Source: Achromobacter aloeverae
GTDB lineage: Bacteria; Pseudomonadota; Gammaproteobacteria; Burkholderiales; Burkholderiaceae_B
Direction: 5' to 3'
Length of the DNA: 64,000 bases
Assembly (NCBI RefSeq): GCF_004121055.1
Contig: NZ_PYAL01000008.1
Coordinates: 124,001 to 188,000 of the forward strand
Of this stretch, positions 1-8,061 are shown one piece after another; positions within the stretch are counted from its first letter, which is position 1; each line of letters starts with the position of its first letter. Made by a program: the position numbers and the translations under genes. The notes under the pieces were generated by a model, which searched no databases, was not told the DNA's origin, and was given only the letters and a program-made list of their open reading frames with translations.

Positions 1-1331
1 CGCTTGCCGGCAAGGATGTAGCCCCAATCGCCGAAAGACGGCACGTAGCAGTGGTAAGGCCAGGTATGCAGCCCGGCTTCCTTCAAGGTGGCGTTGATGC
101 TCCAGAACGAATGCGGCGCGAAGTACGGCGAAGTGGACTGCACGACCATATAGCCCTGCTCCGACAGATGGCGCGCCATCAGCCGGAAAATGGGCGTGGA
201 ATACAGCCGGCCCAAGCCGAAATTGGTGGGATCCGGAAAATCCACGACGATGAAGTCATAGACATGGGCATTCGATTCCAGCCACGCCCCGGCGTCGGCA
301 TTGATCACCGTCACGCGCGGGTTCTTCAGCGACCCCTGGTTCAACTCGACCAGGGGCGCCGACGTCGAGAAAAGCCGGGTCATCGCCGGATCCAGGTCGA
401 CCAGCGTGATGTGCTCGATATTCTTGTGCTTGAGGATTTCGCGCACCGCCAGGCCGTCTCCGCCGCCCAGCACCAGGACATTGCGCGCCCAGGGCACGGC
501 ATCCAGGCCCGGATGGACCAGGGCTTCGTGATAGCGATGCTCGTCGCGCGAGGAGAATTGCAGGTTCCCGTTGATATGCAGGCGCAGGTCGTCGCGCCAC
601 CGGGTCACCACCAGCCGCTGATAGGGCGTGGTTTCCGCATGGATGACCTGGTCGCCGTACAAGCCCCGTTCGGCCCAGCCCGTCATCTGCCCCGACAGGC
701 CGAAGCCCACCGCCAGCAGGCCCATCACCAGGGTGGCGCGCCAGACCTTGTCGGCCGCCCTGGACAAATGCGCGCGGAACAGCCACGCGGTCCAGAGCGA
801 CACGCTGGCGTTGAGGATGCCGAACAGGAAACCCGTACGCAGCAGGCCCAGGTAAGGCGCCAGCAGCAGGGGGAACACCAGCGACACCGCCAGCGCGCCG
901 AGATAATCGAAGGCCAGCACCTTGCTGACCAGCTCGCGGAACTCGGTGCGCTGTTGATTGAAGATGCGCATCACCAGCGGGATTTCCATGCCCACCAGCA
1001 AGCCGATCAGGAATACGCAGACATAGAGCGCCGCGCGAAACGGCGCCGCGACCCAGGCGAAAACGAGGAACAGCAGCGCGGCCGACAGGCCGCCGACCAA
1101 GCCCACCAGCAGCTCGACATCGATGAAGCGGTCGAGCACCTTGTCGTCGGGCACATAGCGCGAAAACCATGAGCCGACGCCCATGGCGAAGAGGTAACAA
1201 CCGATTACCGTGGAAAACTGCAAAATCGAATCGCCGAGCAGGTAGCTCGCCAGGGCGCTACCGATCAGCTCATAGCCTAATCCACATGATGCAACAATCA
1301 ATACGGAAAGTATCAGCGCGCGATCCCGCAT
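1..1331 (-). CDS. speE: Membrane-anchored spermidine synthase (polyamine aminopropyltransferase), 3' end outside window
   Basis: Transfers an aminopropyl group from decarboxylated S-adenosylmethionine to putrescine. Translating the minus strand from the ATG at 1331 gives about 443 codons open to the left edge. The N-terminal half has about six or seven hydrophobic segments. The C-terminal half carries the spermidine-synthase fold: LVLGGGDGLAVREILKH, then ITLVDLDP (SAM-binding acidic loop) and VVDFPDPTNFGLGRLYS. The start reads MRDRALILSV. It is divergent from the DUF350 gene at 1419, and its partner enzyme speD lies 3 kb away on the other strand, so both enzymes of the pathway frame the cluster. 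The membrane domain separates it from the soluble SpeE of E. coli. The true C-terminus is not visible. Confidence 0.88.
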   Translation of the reverse strand, partial: MRDRALILSVLIVASCGLGYELIGSALASYLLGDSILQFSTVIGCYLFAMGVGSWFSRYVPDDKVLDRFIDVELLVGLVGGLSAALLFLVFAWVAAPFRAALYVCVFLIGLLVGMEIPLVMRIFNQQRTEFRELVSKVLAFDYLGALAVSLVFPLLLAPYLGLLRTGFLFGILNASVSLWTAWLFRAHLSRAADKVWRATLVMGLLAVGFGLSGQMTGWAERGLYGDQVIHAETTPYQRLVVTRWRDDLRLHINGNLQFSSRDEHRYHEALVHPGLDAVPWARNVLVLGGGDGLAVREILKHKNIEHITLVDLDPAMTRLFSTSAPLVELNQGSLKNPRVTVINADAGAWLESNAHVYDFIVVDFPDPTNFGLGRLYSTPIFRLMARHLSEQGYMVVQSTSPYFAPHSFWSINATLKEAGLHTWPYHCYVPSFGDWGYILAGK

Positions 1332-1418
1332 GGGAGCTTCCGGAAGGCGAAAAATGCTGGCAGTATATCGAACCGCCCGCACGAACCGTCCCTGTTTACG
1401 AACCCTAGAAGGCACTCC

Positions 1419-1811
1419 ATGCTCACGACGCCGGCCTACGCCTATCTGATCTACCTGGTGTCCGCCCTGGTGATGCTGGCCCTGTTCGCGGTCATCTATT
1501 CGCACGCCACCACCTTCGACGAAATGGCGCTGATCCGTGCAGGCAACGGCGCCGCCGCCTTGTCCTATTGCGGTTCGCTGGTGGGCTTCAGCCTCACCCT
1601 CTATTCCAGCATTGCCACCCATGCCACCTACGGCATGTTCCTGGCGTGGGCGGCCGCTGCGATGATTACCCAGGTGCTGGCCTACGCCATCGCCGCGCGG
1701 GTCATCCGCGGGATGAACCAGGCCATCCAGGAAAACAACGTCGCGATGGGCGGCCTGATGGGCGGAATTTCATTGTCCGTGGGCATCATCAACGCCGCCT
1801 GCCTTACCTGA
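1419..1811 (+). CDS. DUF350 family small integral membrane protein
   Basis: A 130-residue protein that is almost entirely hydrophobic, with four predicted membrane helices, matching the DUF350 family (E. coli YjfL-like). The signature is the glycine-rich last helix, NNVAMGGLMGGISLSVGIIN. The ATG at 1419 follows a GAAGG ribosome site. It is the first gene of a run DUF350, SPFH, DUF4178, small membrane protein, speD, divergent from the membrane spermidine synthase. DUF350 proteins recur beside membrane-stress genes in other bacteria. The biochemical role is unknown. Confidence 0.82.
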   Translation: MLTTPAYAYLIYLVSALVMLALFAVIYSHATTFDEMALIRAGNGAAALSYCGSLVGFSLTLYSSIATHATYGMFLAWAAAAMITQVLAYAIAARVIRGMNQAIQENNVAMGGLMGGISLSVGIINAACLT

Positions 1812-1856
1812 CCAGTACGCTGACCCCAACGCAGACCCTACGATTCGGGAGCCGCC

Positions 1857-2918
1857 ATGAGCCTCGGTTCATTCATACGCAAGCAGTTCATCGACATCCT
1901 CCAGTGGAACGAGGACGCGGACGGCGTCCTCGCCTGGCGCTATCCCATGCAGGATTTCGAAATCCAGTACGGCGGCAGCCTCACCGTGCGCGAGTCGCAG
2001 ATGGCCGTCTTCGTCAATGAGGGCAAGATCGCCGACGTGTTCGGGCCCGGCATGTACAAGCTGACCACGCAGACGCTGCCGGTCCTGACCTACCTGAAGA
2101 ACTGGGACAAGCTGTTCGAGTCGCCCTTCAAGTCGGACGTGGTGTTCTTCAGCACCCGCCTGCAACTGGGACGCCGCTGGGGCACCGCCCAACCGGTGAC
2201 CATACGCGACAGCGAGTTCGGCATGGTGCGGGTGCGCGCCTTCGGCATCTACTCTTACCGCATCGCCGACCCCGGCCTGTTCTACCGCGAGGTCAGCGGC
2301 ACGCGCGACACGTACACGGTGGACGACCTGGAAGAACAGCTGCGCAATATGGTGGTCGCCACCATGAGCAGCACGCTGGGCAGTTCGTCGGTGCCCTTCA
2401 TCGACATGGCCGCCAACCAGGGCCTGATGTCGCAAAGCATTGCCACGGCGCTGGGGCCCGTGTTCGAACGCTACGGAATCAAGCTGGACAACTTCACCGT
2501 GGAGAATGTCTCGCTGCCGGAGGAGTTGCAGAAGGCGCTGGACACCCGCATCGCCATCGGCATGAGCGGCGACCTGAACAAGTACACCCAGTACCAGACC
2601 GCCAGCTCGATTCCCCTGGCCGCGCAGAACCAGGGCGGCATCGCCGGCGTGGGCGCGGGCCTGGCGGCAGGCGCGGCGCTGGGCCAGACCATGGCGGCCG
2701 GCCTGGGTTCGCTGACAGGGCAAGGCCAGCAGGCGCAGGGCGCCGCGGCGGCCGGCGCGGGGGCGGCGGCGGGGGGGGCGGCGGCAGGAACGAGCAATGG
2801 CGGCGATCCCGCCCAGCGCCTGCAACAGCTCAAGGGCATGCTGGACCAGAACCTCATTACGCAACAGGATTACGACGCCGCCAAGGCCGAGATCCTCAAG
2901 CGGCTCACGGGTGGCTGA
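1857..2918 (+). CDS. SPFH/Band-7 family protein with C-terminal SHOCT domain (YdjI-like)
   Basis: A 353-residue protein. Residues about 1-250 form an SPFH/virion-core-like domain, starting MSLGSFIRKQFIDILQW and containing VRESQMAVFVNEGKIADVFGPG. Residues about 255-325 are a Gly/Ala-rich linker. The last 30 residues (LQQLKGMLDQNLITQQDYDA) are a SHOCT helix pair. SPFH proteins scaffold membrane microdomains, and the Bacillus YdjI relative belongs to a phage-shock-like operon. It lies 45 bp after the DUF350 gene and 9 bp before the DUF4178 gene, so the three are probably co-transcribed. There is no signal peptide; membrane association is inferred from the family. Confidence 0.85.
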   Translation: MSLGSFIRKQFIDILQWNEDADGVLAWRYPMQDFEIQYGGSLTVRESQMAVFVNEGKIADVFGPGMYKLTTQTLPVLTYLKNWDKLFESPFKSDVVFFSTRLQLGRRWGTAQPVTIRDSEFGMVRVRAFGIYSYRIADPGLFYREVSGTRDTYTVDDLEEQLRNMVVATMSSTLGSSSVPFIDMAANQGLMSQSIATALGPVFERYGIKLDNFTVENVSLPEELQKALDTRIAIGMSGDLNKYTQYQTASSIPLAAQNQGGIAGVGAGLAAGAALGQTMAAGLGSLTGQGQQAQGAAAAGAGAAAGGAAAGTSNGGDPAQRLQQLKGMLDQNLITQQDYDAAKAEILKRLTGG

Positions 2919-2927
2919 CGGCGGCCC

Positions 2928-4394
2928 ATGCAACGCATCCTGTGCCCCCAGTGCGGCGCGCCGGTGGAGTTCAAGTCGGCGGCCTCGGTCATGGCGGTAT
3001 GCGGCGCCTGCCGCAGCACGCTGCTGAAAGATGCGGAGTCGGTCAAGCGCATCGGTGAAATGGCCGAAGTGCTGGAAGACTATTCGCCGATCCAGATCAC
3101 CAGCACCGGCAAATACGAAGGCAAGCGCTTCGACGTCGTCGGACGATTGCAGCTGCGCTACGACGCCGGCTTCTGGAACGAGTGGTACGTCTGGTTCGAG
3201 GACGGCACGGACGGCTGGCTGTCCGACGCATCCGGGCAGTACGCGGTCACGCGCACGCGCACGCCCAAGGACCAGGACCCGGCGTTCCCGGCCTTCGACG
3301 ACCTCACGCCCGGCAGTCCGCTGAACCTGGACGGCAAGACCTACACGGCCGCCGATATCCGGCGCTGCCGGGCCGTATCGGGCCAGGGCGAACTGCCCTT
3401 CGCCGTGGGCGCGGACGGCTGGGAGGCCGTGGTCGCGGACTTCCGCGCGCTGGACGAATTCCTCACGCTCGACTACTCGGATACCCTCGTGCCCCAGGTC
3501 TACCAGGGCAAGGCCTATACGCTGGACGACATGCAGCGCGCGTCCTTGCGCGAGGAACATCTGGTGGAGGAAAGCGCCGGCAACCATGTCGGCAAGATCA
3601 AGGCGCTCGAATGCCCCAGCTGCGGCGCGCCGATCTCCTTCGCAGCGGCGGTCGCCACGCAGGTCATCTGCCCGAATTGCCGCGCGCAGCTCGACTGCTC
3701 GGGCGATACCGCCGAAGTGCTGGCCAAGCAGAAAAAGATCGCGTCCATCAAGACCACGCTGGCGCTGGGCGCGAAGGCCACCATCGACGGCGCACCCTAT
3801 ACGCTGATCGGCCTGATGCAGTGCGAGGACCCCGATCCCGAGGAACTGTCCCGCTGGGTCGAATATCTCCTGTACAGCCCGAAACAAGGTTTCCTCTGGC
3901 TGGTGGAAAGCGACGAAGGCTGGGACAAGGTGCGCGTCTGCGACCGTTGGCCCGAGCGCGTCACGGACACCCGCTATGCCCTTGGCGCCAGGCGCTACGA
4001 CAAGCTGTACGACTACGACTCCAAGGTAAAGCTTGCGCTGGGCGCTTTCAATTGGCGCGTGCAAGTGGGCGACGTTACGCACATCACGGACTACGCTCTG
4101 GGCGAAACCAAGCTGACCCGCGAAACGGGCGATGCCGAGCTGGGCTGGTCCGCGTCGGAACGCGTGGGCGTGGCGCAGGTCGGACGCTGGTTCAACCTCC
4201 CCGAGCTGGCCGCGGTCGCGGACAAGCCCGTCGAGAAAGCGGACGGCCTGGTCAATATCGCCATATTCGCCAGCGTGGCCATGCTGTTCTTCAATGCCGA
4301 CGAATTGGAAAACGGCCATTTGCTCGCGCCCATCATCGGCGGCCTGTGCCTCTGGCTGCCGATCTGGATCCAAAACATGTTCCGGGATAAATGA
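2928..4394 (+). CDS. DUF4178 protein with two zinc ribbons and C-terminal membrane anchor
   Basis: A 488-residue protein with an internal duplication. Each half begins with a four-cysteine zinc ribbon (C6-x2-C9 with C25-x2-C28, and CPSCGAP with CPNC at about residues 229-251). Each ribbon is followed by a DUF4178 beta domain, seen for example as WNEWYVWFEDGTDGWL. The last 60 residues hold two hydrophobic segments, suggesting tail anchoring with a cytosolic bulk. It sits between the SPFH gene and the small membrane gene in the polyamine cluster. The function is unknown; a metal-dependent adaptor on a membrane platform is inference. Confidence 0.8.
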   Translation: MQRILCPQCGAPVEFKSAASVMAVCGACRSTLLKDAESVKRIGEMAEVLEDYSPIQITSTGKYEGKRFDVVGRLQLRYDAGFWNEWYVWFEDGTDGWLSDASGQYAVTRTRTPKDQDPAFPAFDDLTPGSPLNLDGKTYTAADIRRCRAVSGQGELPFAVGADGWEAVVADFRALDEFLTLDYSDTLVPQVYQGKAYTLDDMQRASLREEHLVEESAGNHVGKIKALECPSCGAPISFAAAVATQVICPNCRAQLDCSGDTAEVLAKQKKIASIKTTLALGAKATIDGAPYTLIGLMQCEDPDPEELSRWVEYLLYSPKQGFLWLVESDEGWDKVRVCDRWPERVTDTRYALGARRYDKLYDYDSKVKLALGAFNWRVQVGDVTHITDYALGETKLTRETGDAELGWSASERVGVAQVGRWFNLPELAAVADKPVEKADGLVNIAIFASVAMLFFNADELENGHLLAPIIGGLCLWLPIWIQNMFRDK

Positions 4395-4397
4395 TCC

Positions 4398-4556
4398 ATG
4401 TGGCGCCTGCTCTACATCATCTACGCCATCATCGTCGTCGGTGGCGTGACCATTTCGAACAGCAGCATCGGCAAGTATGCATCGAGCGGCACCAGCAGCT
4501 GGGGGGGAGGGTCGTCCGGACGGTCAGGCTATTCATCCAGCGGGTCGCATAAATGA
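4398..4556 (+). CDS. 52-residue membrane protein with Ser/Gly-rich tail
   Basis: The ATG lies three bases after the DUF4178 stop. The product starts MWRLLYIIYAIIVVGGV, a single membrane helix, and ends in a tail of Ser, Gly, Trp and Tyr (SSWGGGSSGRSGYSSSGSHK). Its TGA overlaps the speD ATG by four bases (ATGA), so it is probably translationally coupled to speD. That coupling and the helix argue for a real gene despite its size. I do not recognise a family. The tail composition suggests a flexible extension that might be displayed or modified. Confidence 0.68.
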   Translation: MWRLLYIIYAIIVVGGVTISNSSIGKYASSGTSSWGGGSSGRSGYSSSGSHK

Positions 4557-5053
4557 AGACCCAAATGCAGATCCGCGAGCAGCCGATGCCGGCGCACGCA
4601 GGCCTTGAGGCGGCCCAGGATGCACCGGCGATCTCCGCCGCGTCGATGACCGTGGCCGCGCCACGAAGCGGGGCCACGGGCAGGCCGGCAACGGCGCCGC
4701 CGCTGGGCCGCCACCTGCTCGCCGACCTGCATGGCGTCGCACCGGCCTTGCTGCGCGACCCGCATGGACTGCGCGAACTGCTTACAGCGGCGGCCCGTGT
4801 CGCGGGCGCGCACGTGCTGGGGGCGCACTTCCATCATTTCGGCGGTGGCGAAGGTGTCACCGGCGTCATCCTGCTGAGCGAGTCGCACATCACCATCCAT
4901 ACATGGCCGGAAAACGGCTATGCCGCGCTGGATATCTTCATGTGCGGGCATGCCCGTCCTGAACTGGCGCTGGACCACATCCGCCTGGCCCTGGCGCCCG
5001 CGCGCGCCGACACCACCACCGTGCCCCGGGGCGCGGCCCGCACGCCCGCCTGA
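4553..5053 (+). CDS. speD: S-adenosylmethionine decarboxylase proenzyme
   Basis: Supplies decarboxylated SAM, the aminopropyl donor for spermidine synthase. It is a pyruvoyl enzyme made by self-cleavage. The motif LSESHITIHTWPE contains the cleavage Glu-Ser pair, whose Ser becomes pyruvoyl, and the catalytic His. A later Cys (FMCGHARPE) is also conserved. At 166 residues it is longer than the short bacterial form of about 120-130; the first 45 or so residues are poorly conserved and Pro/Ala-rich. The ATG overlaps the stop of the preceding 52-codon gene. It is the last gene of the polyamine/membrane run. Confidence 0.9.
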   Translation: MKTQMQIREQPMPAHAGLEAAQDAPAISAASMTVAAPRSGATGRPATAPPLGRHLLADLHGVAPALLRDPHGLRELLTAAARVAGAHVLGAHFHHFGGGEGVTGVILLSESHITIHTWPENGYAALDIFMCGHARPELALDHIRLALAPARADTTTVPRGAARTPA

Positions 5054-5167
5054 CGCCGCGGCTCGCCGGCTATCCCCGCGCCGTCTTTTCCCTCCCGCTG
5101 TCCTTGCCCTCTTCGTCCTGCCGAGGGCGATTCCCCGTGCCGTGGCGCTCCGCCATATCGGGACCGC

Positions 5168-5195
5168 AGCCGGCTCCGGCCCCGGGGTGCCGGCT
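5168..5195 (+). terminator. Possible terminator after speD
   Basis: Arms AGCCGGC (5168-5174) and GCCGGCT (5189-5195) flank a GC-rich loop and are followed by a short T-containing run. It is positioned between speD and the cupin gene. The weak T-tract limits confidence. Confidence 0.35.
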
Positions 5196-5224
5196 TCTTG
5201 GGAGCGTCATGAGGCAAACCACAA

Positions 5225-5253
5225 TTGACGCACTCTTTTCCTGGTAGTAAAAA
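5225..5253 (+). promoter_or_regulatory. Candidate sigma70 promoter for the cupin/Bug/CoA-transferase run
   Basis: TTGACG at 5225-5230 is followed after 17 bp by TAAAAA at 5248-5253 in a locally AT-rich stretch. The ribosome site AAGGAGA and the ATG at 5283 follow. Position and spacing fit; no experimental support. Confidence 0.4.
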
Positions 5254-5282
5254 TATTTTCACAGATGAGAAAGGAGACCTGC

Positions 5283-5666
5283 ATGTCCAAGACCCCCCGC
5301 TGGCTGGTGCGCGAAGCCGATGTCCCGGGTTACCACCCCGCCAACCACGTGGGCACCACCAACCGCCGCCTGATCGGCCCCGATACCGTCGGCGCCAAGG
5401 GCGTCGAGGTGTTGCTGGGCGTCATCGAGAAGAACCAGGGCGCATTGCCCCACGCCCATCCCGGCATCGAACAGGTTTGCTACCTGCTCTCCGGCACGGC
5501 CCGCGCCGAAATGAACGGCGAGGCGGTCGACATGGTGGCCGGCGACTGCTGCTACTTTCCGCCCGAACTGCCGCACAAATTCACCGTCACCAGCGACGAA
5601 CCCGCCCGGCTGCTGGTGATCTACAGCCCGCCCTACGAAGAACGGCCGGATCGCGTGATCCGGTGA
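5283..5666 (+). CDS. Small cupin-domain protein
   Basis: A 127-residue single-domain cupin. Motif 1 (PHAHPGIEQVCYLLSGTARA) carries two His and a Glu, and motif 2 (PPELPHKFTV) carries a third His, so a metal site is likely. The ATG at 5283 is chosen over the one at 5265 because AAGGAGA sits at the right distance. It lies 73 bp upstream of the Bug receptor gene and probably heads an operon with it and a CoA-transferase. Small cupins in such operons may be isomerases, dioxygenases or binding proteins; the substrate cannot be read. Confidence 0.8.
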   Translation: MSKTPRWLVREADVPGYHPANHVGTTNRRLIGPDTVGAKGVEVLLGVIEKNQGALPHAHPGIEQVCYLLSGTARAEMNGEAVDMVAGDCCYFPPELPHKFTVTSDEPARLLVIYSPPYEERPDRVIR

Positions 5667-5739
5667 TGCACGCGACGGCGCCGCCGTCGCTTCCCTCGGT
5701 CATACCCACACCATAAAAATATCCTCGGAGACACTCATC

Positions 5740-6726
5740 ATGCGTTTCATGTCCAGCGTCCGCATCTGGTTGCGCCATGGCGCGGCCGGCGTCATGGCCG
5801 CCGCGGCCCTCGCCAGCGCCCCGGCTTACGCCAAATACCCGGACCATCCGATCACCGTGGTCGTGCCCTTCCCCGCAGGGTCCGGCACCGACGCCGTCGG
5901 CCGCATCTTCGCCCAGCAGCTGGGCGAGATCCTCGGCGGCCAGGTCGTCGTGGAAAACAAGCCTGGCGGCAATGCCACCATCGGCGCCAACTATGTGGCG
6001 CGTTCCAAGCCGGACGGCTACACCCTCTTCATCACCACCAACACTTCGCATTCGGCCGCCCCCTTCCTGAACAAGAACGTGCCCTACGATCCGGTGAAGG
6101 ACTTCACCCCGATCGCGCGCGGCGGCAACCTGCCCTTCATCCTGGTGGTCAATCCCAACCTGCCGGTGAAGTCGGTGCAGGACCTCGTGGCCTACGCCAA
6201 GCAGCATCCCGGGAAGATGACCTATGCCAGCGGCAACAGCACCGGCATCGTGGCCGGCGCCACCTTCGCCGACCGCGCCGGCATCAAGATCCTGCATGTG
6301 CCCTACAAGGGCACGCCACAAGCCATGACGGACGTGATGAGCGGCCAGGTCGACATGATGTTCACGGACGTCGCCTCCAGCCTGGCCTTCGTCCAGTCCG
6401 GCAAGCTGCGCGCGCTGGCCGTGTCCACGGCGGCGCGCAGCAACGTGGTGCCGGACATCCCCTCGATGCAGGACGCCGGCATCAAGAACTTCGACATCAA
6501 TTCGTGGAACGGCTTGCTCGGCCCCGCCGGCATGCCCAAGGACGTGGTCCAGCAGCTGAACGCGGCGATGAACAAGATCGTCAAGGACCCCGCCGCCCGC
6601 AAACGCTTTGCCGACCTCGGGTTCGACGCCTTCAGCGGCACGCCCGAGGACTTCGCCGCCTTCGTTTCGCAGCAACGCGACCTGTGGGGCAAGATGATCC
6701 AGGACGCAGGAATCGCACCGGAATGA
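5740..6726 (+). CDS. Tripartite tricarboxylate transporter substrate-binding protein (Bug family)
   Basis: A periplasmic receptor for a small organic acid or similar ligand. A Sec signal peptide ends near residue 31 (ASAPAYA), followed by YPDHPITVVVPFPAGSGTDA, the typical Bug start. The ENKPGGNATIGANYV and PYKGTPQAMTDVMSGQVDMM segments are family hallmarks. At 328 residues it has the usual length. Its stop overlaps the start of the class III CoA-transferase gene (ATGA), suggesting that the imported ligand is activated as a CoA thioester. No TctA/TctB membrane genes are nearby. Confidence 0.92.
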   Translation: MRFMSSVRIWLRHGAAGVMAAAALASAPAYAKYPDHPITVVVPFPAGSGTDAVGRIFAQQLGEILGGQVVVENKPGGNATIGANYVARSKPDGYTLFITTNTSHSAAPFLNKNVPYDPVKDFTPIARGGNLPFILVVNPNLPVKSVQDLVAYAKQHPGKMTYASGNSTGIVAGATFADRAGIKILHVPYKGTPQAMTDVMSGQVDMMFTDVASSLAFVQSGKLRALAVSTAARSNVVPDIPSMQDAGIKNFDINSWNGLLGPAGMPKDVVQQLNAAMNKIVKDPAARKRFADLGFDAFSGTPEDFAAFVSQQRDLWGKMIQDAGIAPE

Positions 6727-8024
6727 CCAACGCTACACCCGCCGCGCAGCACACCGCGCGGCATGCATCTTCTTCCTTGCCCGTATCCGGGGGCGCCACG
6801 GCGCCCGGCGCGGACGCTGTCACCGGCCCCTTGCATGGCGTGCGCATCCTGGACCTCAGCGCCGTCGTCATGGGCCCGTACGCCACGCAGGTCCTCGCGG
6901 ACCTGGGCGCGGACGTCATCAAGGTGGAGCCGCCGGCGGGCGACAACATGCGCGCCGTGGGCCCCATGCGCAATCCCGGCATGGGGCACCTGTACCTGCA
7001 TTTGAACCGTAACAAGCGGTCGGTCGTGCTGGACCTGAAGCAGCCTGCCGCGCGCGAGGCCTGCCTGAAACTGGCGGAAGGCTGCGACGCCGTGTTGTAC
7101 AACATCCGACCCCAGGCCATGCAGCGCCTGGGCCTGGACTACGAGGCCTTCGCCGCGCGCAATCCCCGCATCGTGTACGCCGGCGCCTATGGTTTCGGCG
7201 AAGCGGGCCCCTACGCGGGCCGCCCCGCCTACGACGACCTGATCCAGGGCCAGGCCGGCATCGCCGACCTGACCCGTCGCCAGAGCGGCGGCGATCCGCG
7301 CTATGCGCCCATCACCCTGGCCGACCGCGCCGTCGGCCTGCAGATGGCGATCGCCCTGCTGGCCGGCGTCCTGCACGCTCGCGCCCATGGCCATGGACAA
7401 AGCCTGGAAATTCCCATGTTCGAGGGCATGGCCCACATGACGCTGGGCGACCACCTGGGCGGCTGGACTTTCGACCCCCCCATGGGAGAAACCGGCTACG
7501 CGCGCCTGCTGGCGCCGCACCGCAAGCCCTACGCGACGAAGGATGGCCATATCTGCCTGCTGGTCTACAACGACAAGCACTGGCGCAATTTCTTCGACGC
7601 CGTGGGCCGGCCGGAAATGAAGCAGGACCCGCGCTTCGTCACGCATGGCGCCCGCGCCGCGCACATCGGCGAGGTGTATGCCTGGCTGGCCGGCGTCATC
7701 GAGGAGCGCAAGACCGACGAATGGCTGCGGCTGCTCGCCGAGGCCGACATTCCGGCATCCAGGCTGTACACCATCGAGGACCTGATCGACGACCCGCACT
7801 TGAAGGCGGTCGATTTCGTGCGCCACGTCGACCATCCCACCGAAGGACGGCTGCGCACCACCGCGCCGCTGGGCCACTACGCCGCCACGCCGACATCCCT
7901 GCGCCGCCATGCGCCGCGCCTGGGCGAACAAAGCCTGGAAATCCTGCGCGAGGCGGGCTATTCCGACGCCGCGATCCAGGCCCTGCTGGACACCCAGGCC
8001 ACGTTGGACGGCAAGGCAGGCTAA
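6723..8024 (+). CDS. Class III (CaiB/BaiF) CoA-transferase
   Basis: Moves CoA between carboxylic acids. It has 433 residues from the ATG overlapping the Bug stop. The family start is LHGVRILDLSAVVMGPYATQ and LADLGADVIKVEPPAGDNMR; RNKRSVVLDLKQP and RPAYDDLIQGQAG follow. The Asp in ITLADRAVGLQM is at the place of the catalytic Asp of formyl-CoA transferase. About 35 N-terminal residues are a low-complexity extension. It is closely related to the CoA-transferase at 39415. An IclR regulator gene is convergent immediately downstream. The acid substrate is unknown. Confidence 0.9.
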   Translation: MTNATPAAQHTARHASSSLPVSGGATAPGADAVTGPLHGVRILDLSAVVMGPYATQVLADLGADVIKVEPPAGDNMRAVGPMRNPGMGHLYLHLNRNKRSVVLDLKQPAAREACLKLAEGCDAVLYNIRPQAMQRLGLDYEAFAARNPRIVYAGAYGFGEAGPYAGRPAYDDLIQGQAGIADLTRRQSGGDPRYAPITLADRAVGLQMAIALLAGVLHARAHGHGQSLEIPMFEGMAHMTLGDHLGGWTFDPPMGETGYARLLAPHRKPYATKDGHICLLVYNDKHWRNFFDAVGRPEMKQDPRFVTHGARAAHIGEVYAWLAGVIEERKTDEWLRLLAEADIPASRLYTIEDLIDDPHLKAVDFVRHVDHPTEGRLRTTAPLGHYAATPTSLRRHAPRLGEQSLEILREAGYSDAAIQALLDTQATLDGKAG

Positions 8025-8061
8025 GGAGCCGCCCGGCGGCGTTGCACGCCGCGGGCTGCGT

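Noticed and set aside
256-1200. 314-codon minus-strand frame at the left edge
   Set aside because: The adjacent frame on the same strand encodes the membrane spermidine synthase with intact motifs. This one is its out-of-frame shadow.
1869-4373. 834-codon open frame on the minus strand
   Set aside because: It is antisense to the SPFH and DUF4178 genes, whose products have clear domains. The minus-strand product is Arg/His/Ala-rich low-complexity sequence typical of GC-rich shadows.
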